NCBI GenBank assembly: GCA_017506865.1
Contig: JAFCMP010000112.1
Coordinates: 248,001 to 312,000 of the forward strand
DNA length: 64,000 nt
Direction: 5' to 3'
Source: Tribonema minus
Taxonomy: Eukaryota; Sar; Xanthophyceae; Tribonematales; Tribonemataceae
Numbering within the stretch: position 1 is the first letter of the stretch; each line of letters opens with the position of its first letter. The position numbers were made by a program, and so were the translations under genes. Below are positions 1 through 11,989 of the stretch, piece after piece. A model generated the notes under the pieces. The model was not told where the DNA came from, searched no databases, and saw only the letters and a program-made list of their open reading frames with translations.

Positions 1-300
1 AAGGAAAGAATGAGCACCAAGCGTGCTTTGTTGATAGAGCAACGCGAAGCTCAGCACACAGAAGTGTATTGATGACGCTCAGCACATGAAAGTGTGTGTG
101 GGTCGGCACACAATACTGCCATGACCTCTGTCTCAGTGGCTGCAGCCTGTCCCATCGACGAGTGGAAATATTCCGGCATGTTGTCCCTGAGGTCGAGGAC
201 CACAAAAATAAATATGGTCCATGCACATGGCGGAGGAATGGTCATGAAGCCCAAAGATCATGTGCCTTCAGGTTTGGCCAAAACAATCTTGTACAATCAC

Positions 301-545
301 TTAGGATTTCCGCACGCGTGATGGGCCACATGGCCGCCACACAGGAGACAGGGGGCTATAGGAATTATGTGGGGGAGGACTTTGGCGAGGGGCAGGAGCT
401 GGACAGGAGCTGGATTGGGATGGGCTTTAGATAGTTTCGAAAGCTGTGATGTTTTGTTACGTATTGCGTATATTTGCTTGCTTTAGTCAGGCCAAGGGGT
501 TGTGGACCTACACAAATAATGAAAGTACAATCACACCCACAAGTG
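301..545 (+). repeat. Dispersed repeat, 3'-tail-like (copy 1)
   Basis: The end of this stretch, about 488-532, reads GCCAAGGGGTTGTGGACC, then an A-rich piece, then AAAGTACAATC. The same order recurs at about 12145-12194. The upstream parts also match loosely: a gggctacgg/gggctatag block, then a gggg-gag-rich block. Two copies sharing one 3' end with a diverged body suggest a non-LTR retroelement or SINE tail. No open frame of note is present, and the family is not recognised. Confidence 0.45.
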
Positions 546-1231
546 CTGCACAAGCTCATACCGCAATGACCTTGGGTCGACTTCATATGAGACACAGCCA
601 ATACGTAGTATGACGTCATTGATGCTCATCCTCACCTGTTGTCATGTACACGAGCACATCCACCTTTCCACAAAACCTTTGACAACGAGAGCTGAGGTGA
701 GTGTGTATCAGAGAACCAAACAGTGTGGACTTACAATGTGCGTGTGTAGCTGCTTCCGCCATCAAGCGTCACTTTGTGCTTGAGGTCGCATCCCACCGTC
801 AAGACGCTGCTGGGCAGGTAGGCAGAGGCAGCCTTCAGTACCTTGCGCAGCCCCTGAGAACGAGTCGCAAAGTGACAGCATGGCAGAGCACAACATCAGT
901 GGCGAATGGCAAGAAGTGGCACAGATGGCCAACCAGCCATCGAGATCATTCAGCCACAGCAAGCGTTCACTCCACTCGTTGAAGAAAGCTGACATGCGTT
1001 TATCTCAGCATCCACTGACAAAATCTCACTGTGGATGAAAAGGAGCAAAAAGAAAGAAGTTAACAGAAATTGTGTTACGAAGACAACAGTGGGCCTGCCG
1101 TGTGACCTGCTCTAAGCACAGATCTGACATCATAACACATGCTACAGTGTAAATGTGTGTATACTTTGCAGTACATGTATTCACAGCTGAAACAGACATC
1201 TCAGGTGTTGCTGCTGCATCGTAGCTGATCA
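546..1231. other. No gene seen
   Basis: Only short, compositionally unremarkable open frames occur on both strands. No splice-bounded exon, RNA gene or repeat was recognised here. The stretch 1-300 is likewise featureless. Confidence 0.4.
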
Positions 1232-2640
1232 CATGGGCGGCAATGGTGCGCGCCGACCAGGGAGCGTGACGGGTGATGCGACCACACATGCAGGGCACAC
1301 AAAGCGGCAGAGCCACCAGGCAGGGCAGTTGCGTGTCAGCGACCCACTGCAAAAGAGGGGAATTGACTGGCCGCATTGTGCAAGAAGCGGCAGCAACTGC
1401 CGACCAGCTACTGGCATGAGAGCACCAGCAAGCGTACGGGCTACAACGGATGAGGCTGCGTACAGTTCTCGGACGATACGCACACGCACTGACGCAGCCA
1501 CCCCATTGGTAACTGGAAAAGCCAGCAGCAGGGCAGTGGCTCTGAGCAGCTTGCATGTATGAGGTGCTGCCTTGTGCAAAGAGTGCAGCTACAGACTATC
1601 GTGCTGCAGCATTGCATGAGCAGCTACAGGACGGCACTGAGTCAGAGACATGCACGCAAGCGCTGCAGTCAACACTCTGACACACACAGCACGGGGGGTC
1701 TTGACACATAACATTATCATGAGGGCCAAGCAACCACGGTCGGTTAGAACACTTGTGACTGACAGTTACCTCAAGACGCAACTTCATGAGCCGCTTTCGC
1801 ATCGTACCTGTTCGGATGAGCGTTCACGATGCCGTGCCGTCACGCGTGGTTGACGGGTGGAGGAGAGCACACATATGCAAGGGCATGGAAAGCGACAGCG
1901 CAAGCGAGTAGGGCATTACGTGTCGGCAAAAAAAAGGAACGGCAGGGCAACACTGGCCAAAATTTTGCAGGAACTGGCAAGAACAGCCCCTCAGCTATTG
2001 GCACGACCCAGCTGCAGCAGACTTAACTGCATGCGACATGGAATCCAGCCACAAGCATTCAACACTTTCGTGGACTGCTGCCGCCACTTCACGAGGGAAG
2101 GAGCTAAAAGAAAGGCCTGGAGCAGATTAGCCGGCTCTGAGCAGTTTGCATGTGCTGCCCGTGCGCCAAGGGCACGCCTACAGCCACGATCGTGTCGCAT
2201 AGCATCGGCCGCTACAAGACTGCACTGAGTCAATGATGTGCACAACCTCCTGCAGCGCAGAATGCGACATCAGGGATGATAAGCGCAAGCATGGCCACGG
2301 TTGCTGCTCATAGAAAATGGCACTGGTACCATACGCATAGGGCTGCTGCATCACACCTGTTCAGGTGGGTGTCGATGATGCTGTGCCGGCCGGGGCGATT
2401 GACGGGTGACGGGTCATGCGCACATGCATGCAGGGGCACACAAAGCGGCAGCGCAAGCAAGCAGGGCATGTCTGCATGCCAGCGACAAAATGGCAATTGG
2501 CCTGCTCTTGCATATACTGGCAAGAATGGCGAACCAGCTGGTTGGCATGAATGGGGACGTGGTGGCTGCCATGGATCAGGCTGCATGGTTTCCTTGCACA
2601 ATGAGCACACGCACTGACGCGGCACAACCCGTCAACCACA
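1232..2640 (+). repeat. Three diverged tandem copies of a roughly 300-400 bp repeat
   Basis: Copies begin near 1232, 1830 and 2370. Copies 1 and 3 share GGGTGATGCG/GGGTCATGCG, then CATGCAGGG and GCACACAAAGCGGCAG, and both end near CACGCACTGACGC(A/G)GC. Copy 2 keeps a degraded form of the same order (GAGAGCACACATATGCAAGG, AAAGCGACAGCGCAAGC). A short fourth trace, GGGCGGCGATGGTGGCGCGCC, lies near 3689. Open frames cross these copies on both strands, but none is conserved between copies, so I treat them as non-coding repeats. Confidence 0.5.
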
Positions 2641-3219
2641 ACCCGTCAAACACTGGCAGCCAGAGTTGGCCACTTCCAGTGAATTTTTAAGTTTGCCGGT
2701 ACCAGCTGGTGTAACAACGATCAAGAGCTCATGTAAGCATGAATATGGACATTCCAACACAAGAAAGCAGGCCCTGCATGACAGCCAGGCTTTGAACAAG
2801 GTCGGCAGCACCATCAGCATGCATGAGCAGTACTCCAGACCTGGTCTGCGCCCCGGCCTGCAATGCTGGGAGAGGAGGGAGGATGCAGGCTTGCAGCGCA
2901 AACTGACATCTCGCCTGCATGGGAGCGCCCATGCTATTGCAGCTGGTGCTCAGTCAACTTCCTCCAGCTGCATGTCAGTTTTGTGCTTGCCAAAAATGAA
3001 TGAGACGGTCTTCAGCATGAAACCAAGTGAGCTGCAGACTTGCCGTTAGGACTCGCACATTGCGGCTTACCAATGACCAACGACAAAGACATTACCAGCA
3101 TGACCCCCCAGAGGGAGGTGGGCTCGGGATCCTGTTTTGAGAAAGCTCCGCTGAAAGTGTCCATATTAATCTGCTTTCTAGAGATAAGTTGCGCTCAAAG
3201 CGTTCACTCTTGTTGCAAC
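2641..3219. other. No gene seen
   Basis: Frames are short and unconvincing. No splice-bounded exon or repeat was recognised before the CTG tract begins. Confidence 0.35.
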
Positions 3220-3580
3220 CTGCTGCTGGTGCTGCTACTGCAGCTGTGGTGCCCAGCACTGCTTCAGGATTGCTGCTGCTGCTGCTGCTGCGCTGCTGCT
3301 GCTGCTGCTGCTGCCTGCCGGGTCTGCTGCTGCTGCCGCAAGTGGCTGCTGCTGCTGTTGCTGCTGCTGGTGCTGTACTGCACAGCAAGGCTTCAGGCTT
3401 GCCTCTGCTGCTGCTGCTGCATCGCTTGCTGCTGTTGCTGCATTGCTGCTGCGGCTGTCGTTGCTGCTGCACAGCTACACGGCTGGGTTGTTGCTGCTGC
3501 TGCTGCTGCCGTGATGCTGCTACTGCTGTATCTCTACCGCTAGCTGCGGCTGCTGCTGCTGCTGCTGCTGGTGGTTGCCC
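3220..3580 (+). repeat. CTG trinucleotide microsatellite tract
   Basis: The tract is dense interrupted (CTG)n/(TGC)n over about 350 bp. The plus strand reads as Leu/Cys/Ala homopolymers in different frames and the minus strand as poly-Gln/Ser. Such tracts create long open frames by chance, so the open frames here are not called as genes. Similar shorter tracts occur near 8263, 13316, 21488, 28209 and 29605, two of them inside coding exons (poly-Gln at the end of the kinase-like protein, Ser/Asn in the LINE protein). Confidence 0.85.
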
Positions 3581-4188
3581 CTGCCTGCTGCAAGCGTACC
3601 CTCATGAGACTCGCCTACCGCCCTTGGACGGTCCCTCTAGGGTTGCAGCATTTTGTTACAGATTACATGCATCGTCCCTATTGTGATGGGCGGCGATGGT
3701 GGCGCGCCAGTGGGTGCAAGACATATGCAGTGGCGCAACAAAGGCAACAGTGCGACCAAGCATGTATGCGTTGGCTGTGCCCCACACCATGTCACCTTGC
3801 AACAGCGCCCGCCTGTTATCAGCGCGGCTTATTATGCTGCAAACAACTGCTCAACCATCACTGCATAGCATCATCACAGAACTCCACTACAGCCGTCACA
3901 GCCGGCCAAACACACAAGCAAACAAAGTAGCATACAAAGGATGCGGCAACGTGAGCCGTGCATGGTACTACGGTCATTCCACATTTGCTTCATAGATAGG
4001 CGTCCATCATACTACGGCGTGTTCCACATCTCCTTGATTGCATCATAAGATCGCCGCAGGTAGTGGCAAAGTTTGGTCGGGTCTTCTGACTCTACCCATG
4101 TGTGAAACTCAAAGCAGCCTGGGGGATCTCCACCCTCTGCGTTCCATCCTTCAGTACAAGGGCAAGCCACTGAACCAGGCATGACGCC
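3581..4188. other. No gene seen
   Basis: The sequence is mixed and carries one weak trace (about 3680-3760) of the 1.2-2.6 kb repeat family. No supported gene or RNA was found. Confidence 0.35.
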
Positions 4189-4708
4189 TCATGGTACTCC
4201 ACAGCTACCATAACCCTCTGCCGCCTGCCAGGCACAGCAGCAGGTGCTAGAGAGGAAAGGGGTCGAAACGCAATCTGGGGATACCGCGGTGGGGCCCATC
4301 GAAGCACGAGTGCAGAGTTTTGCTGAGAGCCAGCAAGTTGTGAGGATCCCGCGCCTCAGCGTCCGTGCACTTTTTCTAGGCCATATGTGTGCCTTGTCCA
4401 CCCCACCACAGAACGCTGCAGGCTTCTCGATAGACATAAACACAGCCAGGGGCGATTCTAACGCAATGCTGTGGTTTGGGGTGGCAGGTGAATCCGCCAC
4501 ACTTGCCGCATCTTCCAGCGTTGCGGCCGGGGATTCTGTGAGCCCTGCATCATACTGGCTAGCGCTGACACGGTTGCCCAACTGTGCTGCAAAGGTACTG
4601 CTCACAACAACATCCCGCACTCTGCCGACAAGGGACCCCACCACCTCTCCTCGCCCCATCTTCCACAGTGTGACAGGTGAGTCTAGAAATCCAGGGCCTG
4701 CTGCTTGA
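4189..4708. other. Open on both strands, coding status unresolved
   Basis: Both strands are open for about 150 residues here: minus 4659-4189 and plus 4244-4708. The minus reading (MGRGEVVGSLVGRVRDVV..., then Ala/Ser-rich) and the plus reading (VGPIEARVQSFAESQQVV...) both have protein-like composition, and neither is recognised. One is probably a shadow of the other. A LINE tail lies just downstream at 4740 in plus orientation, so the plus frame could be a degraded LINE coding end. Confidence 0.2.
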
Positions 4709-4739
4709 TTTCAAACCCCAGGTGGAGCATGAGGTCATC

Positions 4740-5018
4740 GCCTAGCGGCCCTTTTTAATACTTTTATTATTCTGAGCTTTAGGAGCACAACACCATTGCA
4801 TGCGCGTGGCATCTGTGTGGAACATACAGAAGAGGCCGTCCTCACTCCTGGCCTCTCCCGAGTTCCTCCTCATGTTGGCGAAACAAGCAAACGCTGGCAA
4901 CATGCAAGCCATACACAATCTTTACAAACAGCCCCCCATCTCGCACGCTTACACTACCGTAACGGCACCCCCCCCACATATTATATTTTTAATACGAGAA
5001 TATGAATACTGATGAGTA
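4740..5018. repeat. LINE 3'-tail fragments of two families
   Basis: About 4744-4761 is GCGGCCCTTTTTAATAC, the tail of LINE family A in plus orientation (compare 29310-29344). It runs straight into about 4796-4752, the minus-strand tail of family B (TTGTGCTCCTAAAGCTCA, compare 6525-6560). About 4985-5018 (TTTTTAATACGAGAATATGA, then GAGTAC) is another family A tail. These are solo tails from severe 5' truncation or later decay. The 160 bp between them has an open frame (about 4800-5012) that is not recognised. Confidence 0.6.
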
Positions 5019-5225
5019 CTTGATGCAATCCTGGTGGGAGCCACCAATGCAGTACGCAGTGTGATCTTCCGCATCCTTGCAGATTGTAGCACGTATGCCT
5101 TTGAAGTGAATGCAGCCCACGATGCATGCCTGCACAACATGCACGGCTGCAACGCAGCAGAAACACACAAGAGATGCTTGTGAAAAACTAAGACAACCAG
5201 CCTCAGTACCGATGAGACAAGCACT
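5019..5225. other. No gene seen
   Basis: This is a short interval between a LINE tail and the start of the 870-bp dispersed repeat. Nothing was recognised in it. Confidence 0.3.
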
Positions 5226-6097
5226 TTTGTGCAGAACAGGCGGTGCTCGTCCCTAGCCAGTGTCACTGGGAATATTAAGCTCAATTAGTTCGACGCCGTG
5301 CACACTCATCATCCCTGTCAACCACATCCAACTCTAATCCTTTGATATTCCTGAAATCCCCACCCCTACTTGCAAGTGCAGGCGGTCGTCGTCCCCAGCC
5401 ACAAGTACTTTGAGCTCACCCCAGTCCGACGTCGCGCCCACCAACGTCAACCGCATGATGCTTAAACTAAATCCTTCATGCAACTGCAACTACTAGTAGC
5501 ACACATGATAACCCTCCAGCACCGAGCTCACCCCGTTCAATTGCCCTGGCAAGGCCGCCGCGGTCCTCGAGCCCAGCCACAAGTGCTTTGAGCTCAACCA
5601 TTTTGGTGCTGGGCGCATCACTGTGAACTACACAAAACATCACGCTAATACTGCCTCTCACCAAGTGCATCATGAGCATATGTCCTCAGACTCAATGTAT
5701 GCATGCTTGCGCGATGTGCTGGCATCTACATGCTCACCACGCATGCTTGACACTGGTGGCGTCGACACACATTGTTGCATACGACGCCACACTAGTGAAC
5801 GACGCTATGCTGGCAGCTGATGACAAGCTTGCTCTAGCACACTACACTTGCTGGTGGCTGTTGGTTGGGGCGCTATGCAGTTGCAGTCACATGATGCGCA
5901 GTGTCAGCGCGAACGACGTTTTGCTGGTTCGAGTGGGTTAAATTCAATACACACTGATCGGGTTTCACAGTGTCAAGTGGAAGTGCAGTGGCGGCACTTT
6001 CTTCTTTGACTGGTGCTGGTGCGTGTGATTTCAATTTGGCATGCAATCAGCTTGTGCTGCAATGTCATGCACTGCATCACACACAACCATGGCATAC
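5226..6097 (+). repeat. 870-bp dispersed direct repeat, copy 1
   Basis: This block is highly similar to 23643-24731 in the same orientation. Shared landmarks are GGCGGTGCTCGTCCC at the start, CTCATCATCCCTGTCAACCA, GTCCTCGAGCCCAGCCACAAG, the GCATCATGAGCATATGTCCT block, and CACTGATCGGGTTTCACA near the end. The copies differ by substitutions, by about 160 bp present only in copy 2 (about 24312-24475), and by a 58-bp tandem duplication in copy 2. No conserved long frame is seen, so it is a non-coding or decayed element. Copy 1 is interrupted on its right by a LINE family B insertion. Confidence 0.8.
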
Positions 6098-6570
6098 TTC
6101 ATTCGAGTTTTACGACCGGGATAGCTACACCCTTGCCACTGTGGTTGTCGGGTCCTTCGAATACCTCGGACAGGAAGCAGTAGGGGTGGTGCGGCAGATG
6201 GCGAAAGCGTATGCGGCGCGCAACTTCACAGGTGATGACGGAGGGATGCCGTTCCAAGCCTTAGAGGCGAGGGGCAAATCCTTTACTCGCGCTAGCTTGT
6301 CGGCAGCACTGCAGATGGCAGTCTCTGCCAGGGTTACAGTAGGCAGTTCCTGGCGGCGCGAGTGAAGGATACATCGGCGGCAGTTGCATGCAGGAGAGGC
6401 TGGGGGATTGCCAGCGGCGCAGCAGTAGGACACTCAGGGGAGGGGTAGTGGTATTATTTGTGCAACTTGGAAGGCTAGTGGTTATAAATCGTGAGCATCA
6501 CCGCATGCAACCCGGGACACCCACATGCATGGAGTTGTGCTCCTAAAGCTCACAATAACAAACGAATTAT
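6098..6570 (+). mobile_element. 5'-truncated LINE family B, C-terminal coding end plus 3' tail
   Basis: The open frame through 6365 reads YTLATVVVGSFEYLGQEAVG, then VVRQMAKAYAARNF and, after a gap, SLSAALQMAVSARV. This matches the pattern at the C-terminal end of LINE ORF2 proteins in algae and plants, with a G-x-LG-x-x-A helix and then a final helical segment. It parallels residues near 29000-29230 of the family A protein in this window. The stop TGA is at 6363-6365. The 3' tail TTGTGCTCCTAAAGCTCACA near 6535 recurs at 4752-4796 and 8700-8752. The left edge coincides with the break in the 870-bp repeat, as expected for a truncated insertion. Confidence 0.6.
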
Positions 6571-6656
6571 ATGAGGGGCACTCCTAATCAGGCTCCTGAT
6601 TGTAAACTAGTAGTGAGGCCCTGTTGAGCTTGCCCTAATTGCCCCAATGCCTTCTG

Positions 6657-6935
6657 CACTCATATTCTCGTATCAAAAAGGGCCGCGAGGGGGGCCGGTT
6701 GTTTTGTGTGTGCCACGTGGAGGAGCTATCGGCGGCTCTGCTTAGGCAGAGTCATGTCTGAGCAGCGCCGACACCGGGCGCGCTACGCAGCCCAGCATCC
6801 TTGCGCCGCGCACATACGCTATGATGCGCTCTGCGATCTCCAGCGCCAGCGACCTGCTCAGCGCCGCAACTATCTGCTTCTTGTTGGCTGCGGCCCTGCG
6901 CGTGATTTACGCCCCCCTACCCCCTGAGCACAGAG
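6657..6935 (-). mobile_element. 5'-truncated LINE family A copy
   Basis: Read on the minus strand, this stretch is nearly the same as 29067-29344. It encodes a degraded form of the last residues (AANKK-IVAALSRSLALE, then IAERIIAYVRGA), followed by the family tail: GGCC(C/T)CCCTCGCGGCC, a T-run and GATACGAGAATATGAGTG. Its orientation is opposite to the other two family A copies. It contains only the last 50-odd codons and the 3' untranslated tail, which is normal for target-primed reverse transcription with early stopping. Confidence 0.8.
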
Positions 6936-8254
6936 CCTTCTGCACATAACGCTTAGAAAGCAGGGCTGACAGTACACTCACGGCCGGTGCACAGCAGCAG
7001 CAACAGCAGCAAAAGCGGAGCAAAGCAAAAGCGGCTCACTCAGGGAAGTCGTGCTCAGCAGCAACATAAGTGTATCGTTGGCAGCGTGCACCTGGTCGCA
7101 TGCTCTCCTGTCCCCCTCAGCGAGCTACGACCCCCCTCAGCACGTCGCACGTTATTACTAATGACTATCAATGTTGCCAGCAATGTACGCCGCTCACTAC
7201 ACTTTTGTAAGAGTGAAACGCTGTGAGGCTTCGATGATCATGGTTGACAAGGTTGCAGCTAGAGTGGGTTCAACCTCTTCCAGCATGCATATGCACGGCA
7301 CATACCGAACAAGATCAAAGTGAGTCACTTCAAGTGACGTTCTAAGCGACCAAATCCTCCACAGCTTCAAGTTCACAGCTTTGGATGGGCAAGGTGCTGC
7401 ATTCATTGAACTTTTACAAATGGTATACATGCGCGCACCTAAGTGTGTTCTGCCACTGGATGTGTGCCTCATCGGGCATGTTCACATGTATAGGGTGCGG
7501 TACTCTACTCAAATTCTCTTGTTTTAAACAAAGGGGAGGCGGGCAGGGGTGAAGACAGCTGCCCTCAGGCACACCACACAGTGATCATCAAGCAAACACC
7601 GTCTTTTGGGATCTCACAATGACAGAAGCATCACACAGGAGCAGGGGAGACAGTTGGGGTCAAAGGCGAAACGATGGGGAAACCAGGTGGCGTGGGTGCC
7701 CCACACGCATACCACCAAATGCACGAGCACCGGCAATGGGCGCATGAAAGCGTAGGTACGACAACACAAGGGTGTTGCGACCCTGGGTGCACGGCGATGA
7801 AACCATGGACAATGACCGTGCGGATGTCATTGTGTGCACACAAAGTCTGTCTGGTGGCGCTGCTTTGCTTTGTCCTCATAGTCTCCTATGGCAAGACCGC
7901 AAGAGCAGAGCAGAGCAATGGTTGTCAGCAGCAAAAATAGAAAATTGTGAGGGGGTTAAGGGGGGTACGAGGCAACTACTTCTACGTAGTATGATCCTAT
8001 ACTAAACACACCAGACAGTGACCAAGTCAGCACCATGGAGTGTTATATTTCCAAAGATGACAGGTACCTCATGGACACTGCTAAGACCCCCTGGCAAGTT
8101 GCGGCAGCTGGGTGACAGCACATAAAACTGCAGCTGTGGAACGGCATCAGATGTAGCTGAAACTGAGCAATTACAGGAGGGCACGACTTGCCGGCAAATA
8201 GTCCTTGATAGTATGCCAAACTCATATATTTGTTGCGTGGTGTTTGTGAGCAAG
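6936..8254. other. Mostly no gene; downstream flank of the kinase-like gene
   Basis: Short unrecognised frames occur on both strands (for example minus 7472-7197 and minus 7879-7631). No splice-bounded exon or RNA gene was identified. The part nearest 8255 should hold the 3' untranslated region of the minus-strand kinase-like gene. I saw no clear TGTAA signal in the first 200 bases. Confidence 0.35.
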
Positions 8255-8609
8255 TCACGACTGCTGCTGCTGCTGCTGCTGCTCATCAATTCGCTCCAAA
8301 GCTTCTCGCGCAGTGTCTGCATCCTGCAAAGCCGTCACCACGCTACCTGCCGCGGCACAGCCCTTGACCATGTTCGCGAGTTGACGAAGGTCAGATTTGG
8401 CAGTGTAGCGGCCGTCCTCCAGCACGGCACCATTCTCCCACGCTCTCGGCACATTTTCTCCCAGGGCTACAACACTGCCCAGCTGCATCGCTCCTTCCAG
8501 ATCAATTAACACAAACTGAGATGCGGTCGTCGAAATCACATTTGGCCAGCGCAGGTCGCCATGGCCAAAGCCTGCTCTGTGCAGTGCTTCGAGACCCTGG
8601 AGTATGCAT
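8255..8609 (-). CDS. Kinase-like gene, last exon: catalytic loop and C-lobe
   Basis: This is the terminal exon of the seven-exon minus-strand gene. It follows a TTTCTTCGCAG acceptor and runs to a TGA at 8257-8255. It begins CILQGLEALHRAG and contains HGDLRWPNVI, which matches the protein kinase catalytic loop (HxDxxxxN: His, Asp and Asn in place). VLIDLEGA follows, with DLE at the DFG-like metal-binding position, then a Y-x-x-x-SDLRQLANMV segment as in the F helix. The exon takes one base to complete the Arg codon split across the intron from 10240. It ends in a CAG-encoded poly-Gln run and Ser. The active-site residues look complete, so the domain could be an active kinase or phosphotransferase. 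Substrate is unknown. Its intron carries a LINE tail at 8700. Confidence 0.8.
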
Positions 8610-8699
8610 CTGCGAAGAAAGGCAAGCGACGTGAGACAGCCGCCGAAAGATCAGTGGCTCATTTGTAATCGCACATATTCAGCATGTGTCGATTATTTT

Positions 8700-8752
8700 T
8701 GTGTGCCTTGATTATTGTGAGCTTGAGGAGCAGAATTCCATCATGTGTGCAG
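8700..8752 (-). repeat. LINE family B solo tail inside an intron
   Basis: The minus strand reads GAATTCTGCTCCTCAAGCTC, then ACAATAATCAAGG. This is a diverged form of the family B 3' tail at about 6535 and 4775. It lies in the intron between the exons ending at 10240 and starting at 8609. Confidence 0.5.
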
Positions 8753-10239
8753 GTTTTACCCTGGGGTACGAGCCTCATCTACCAGTGGAGTGTCACCCAC
8801 TTTGTACAGCACGTCCAGTCCACCGCCCAGGCCTGCTCTGTTAGGGTCTTGGGTCAGAGAAAGGGGCATGCCTTGCTTTTTTGCCATCCTGATCACATTA
8901 GACAGCATGGCAATCTGCAGCACACAGAAAAAGCCATTGCAGCTTTGACAGCCATGCGATGCTCAAACCCTCCACTCCACACATATGTTGCAAGCACAGA
9001 GTGCAGAATGAGGGAACATCAGTGGCACGGTACTGCTGCACAGAAGGACGAGCATGATGCAGTGAAATGGAATGCAAGAGCAATACTCCAGAGGAAAGCC
9101 GCGCCGTAGACAGGCATGCGTTATCGGCCATTGGGGCAACGCTATGATTACTATTATTTTCCATTGTCAGAAGCTTTCATGAACATCAAACAGGCATGCT
9201 CATGTTGCTCGATGATAACAGGCAAATTCTGGATGTGCTGCTTGGGGACTTCTTTTTAGGTACTCCATGTATATTGCAATTCATTCAGATGCGCGCCATC
9301 AGAGGTGGAAGGGTAGCGTAGCGCTCACTACTAAGTGAGCTGGGCACTGGGCAAATATGCAAAATGGTAGAGCTGCTACGCTGTTACAGTACCGGTCTCC
9401 TAGGCCAGCAGCTGTCGAGGCCATGGTCATGAATGATGGCCAAGCTGCTCTCAAAGGGGGCACAGCTGGGCTCCTGCCATCGACTCACCAACCGCCTTGT
9501 GCAGAGTCGTACTTGGTTTCAAGTGCTTAGGACTGTATTGGTATATTGCATTACTAAGTGCGTCGCATCACCATGTGAGTGATCGCTGTTGATATGAGCT
9601 ACCTCTGTTGGCGTGCGTTATGGTGCTGAGCTCCTTGGTAAATGGCAACAAAACACACACCCGAGTGGTGCACTTGACGCAGTTCTGCCATGCGCACTGC
9701 GCGCCCAAGCGTTGCTCCCTGAAGACGAGTGTTAGCTGACATTACGCCGCTCATTGACCTATCAAGACAAGTTGACAGCCCGCTCTCGGCGTCATGCTTT
9801 CTCCGATGCTGTCAATCACTACTGCTGCTACATTGCTGGTTTTGCAAAACAAGAAATACACCAAGTGCGTTCAAAGCAGCAAATTGACACCAATGTACCA
9901 GCTTCGTGGCGATGGCTGGCGCCCTGCCAACTATTGTAGACACCACTGCAGGCTTCAAACACACCAATCTGCAATTGGCCAAGTGGTCCGTCTGATACAA
10001 TATTGCAAAGGAGTGTAATTGACAACTTCCACCATATGCTCTAGTCTAGTATGTAGTACCCGAGTAGTGTAACTGTTGTTTCCATTGGTGCCTCTGCCAA
10101 TTTCATTGTAGGGATTTCTTCCGCACTGTGAAGCCATAACAAATTGCGCTTTCGAATGCAGAAACTGGGTAAATGTCCAATCGTCTTCCTGTCATATTAA
10201 GGCTGGAACGCAAAGGGTTTTATTACGACAGGGTCTCAC

Positions 10240-10772
10240 CTGACGGCGTTGTACAGCTCCGACAGCTCAGTTGGTGCGCTGCTGAGGACTGCCCCTACTG
10301 GCGAAAGAGCCACCTCATACACCCGTGCAGGATTGTGACGCTTCCCTGCTTTGACCTGTGGTCCCTTGATGGCCTGGACGATGCATGGGTGGCCCTTGAC
10401 GGATTCATACACCCGCTCCAGGAAGGATACCTTCTGATTGGTCATTGGGGCCTCCTCCGTCAGGGCGACGCTCTTGACGACATGAAGGTTGTTGAAGGTA
10501 ATGGTTGTACCAGCCGATTTGCAAAACGAGACGCCTATGGGGATGAAGGACGCTGGTAGCTGCTTGGACTGTAGGCATATAATGCTGGTCAGCAGGATGA
10601 TGTGGTGCACGCAGCTCAGTATGCCGCTGGTCGTCTGCAGGTTCAGCTCCGGACCCAGTTTGATTGCGGCGGCCGGTGCACCACCGCTGTTGCCCCCCTC
10701 CTTGGCCGTTCGAGGAACTGCACAGAACTGGACCATGTTTGCGGCTAGAGCGTAGCACACAAGGTATTCCAC
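10240..10772 (-). CDS. Kinase-like gene, exon with kinase N-lobe
   Basis: The exon is bounded by a TTTGTGCAG acceptor and a GTGAGACC donor and is 533 nt long. It reads VEYLVCYALAANMVQFCAVP, then LNLQTTSGILSCVHHIILLT. The N-lobe follows: PIGVSFCKSAGTTITFNNLH leads into VVKSVAL, the likely nucleotide-anchoring Lys strand, and FLERVYESVKGHPCIVQAI. The last part, VYEVALSPVGAVL, resembles the hinge region. It enters at phase 0 from the exon ending at 13402 (YHGK/VEYLVCY) and leaves with two bases that pair with the next exon. A long overlapping open frame (11109-10405) is a shadow in intron and exon. Confidence 0.8.
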
Positions 10773-11989
10773 CTGCACAAAGTAGAGCAACACAGCTCAG
10801 ATAGGACTTCGAATGCGCGATCGATGCAAGTTTACAGTGCAGCAAAGATGGGGTACCAGAGCCATTCTGCTGAACACGATGCTGTTGTGCAATTCTACCA
10901 TCGTCATAGAAAGTAAAAGGAGCAAACGCATAGCGCAAATATAAAAGTGTGCTGGATCTCCAAAAAATGCAGCGGTACAAGCTTGTACCGACAAGGCGCT
11001 GCATCAGGTGCATCTTCATAGGGCCTGCGAATATGCTGGCACTGACATTGCAGGCAAGCGCAAGGCGCAGTTTGAAGTTGCATGAACAGACACGTCGCGC
11101 CACGGTCACCTGTGAGAAGGATGCACACCGCCGGGATTACAACTTGTGCAGTCATGATTGGTTAGAGCTGTGCTGCCAGGTACATGAATACCTCAGCCAT
11201 TGTGGGGCGAACAGGGCATCTTCAACTGCTTGATGAAACCGCCTGATGCACAAAGAGTTGCAAGGCGGATATGGGCCACAATGACAGCTGCTGCCACTTG
11301 CAGTGAGCACGGAGCATAGTACAGGATACATGTAGGCAAAAAGAGGTCGCTGTTGGGGATGTACAGCTGGAGCGCTTGCAGAGTTCTCCATATAATGATT
11401 ATGTTGTGGGTCCGACAGCAACCCGGGGTGATTAAGGGCCGACAATCACAATCTCGAAACTGCGGCCAAGCACCGAGTGTGGAGCACGGCATGCCAGATC
11501 TTACCAACAGCCTCATGACAAGTGGCCATGCTTTCTGTTTACTGTATGTGCCTACATGTGACTTCACTGCAAGCTGCTTGACATCGTCTGTGGATCTGCA
11601 GGCAGGCCCTGTGCCTGGTTCCTTCGCTCAGCAGACACACAAGTATCCTGGGCCAGGTTTTGCGTGGATGATGAACGAGAGTCTTGTGTCCTGTGTTGCT
11701 GCCTCATCTCGGATGCTCATGTAAAAAAATGGCTTGTTACAGTTAGAGCAACATCCATAAGCACACGAGTGCAATGATCAGAATTGCTACAAACTTGCCA
11801 CCAAGGCAATTGGGTTGTTCGGCAACCTTGGCGACGAGGGGTGGAAACTACAGGGCGCTATGGCAGAGGAGTGGTCTACGAGAGAGGCAGCGCCGTGTCC
11901 AGCCCGGCCACATGCGCTCAAGGGCATCGGGATGTCGCGCATCAGAGCGGCGCTGTCAGCCTCATTCTGCGCGTATGATTGTTCACATG

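Noticed and set aside
3092-3686. Long frames with poly-Leu/Cys/Ala or poly-Gln across the CTG tract
   Set aside because: A trinucleotide repeat gives stop-free frames on both strands by chance; nothing outside the tract supports a gene.
5920-5950. tRNA-type B box (GGTTCGAGT) in the 870-bp repeat
   Set aside because: No cloverleaf or matching A box could be drawn around either copy.
10405-11109. 234-codon minus frame
   Set aside because: It overlaps the kinase-like exon in another frame and runs on into the intron past a good acceptor at 10773.
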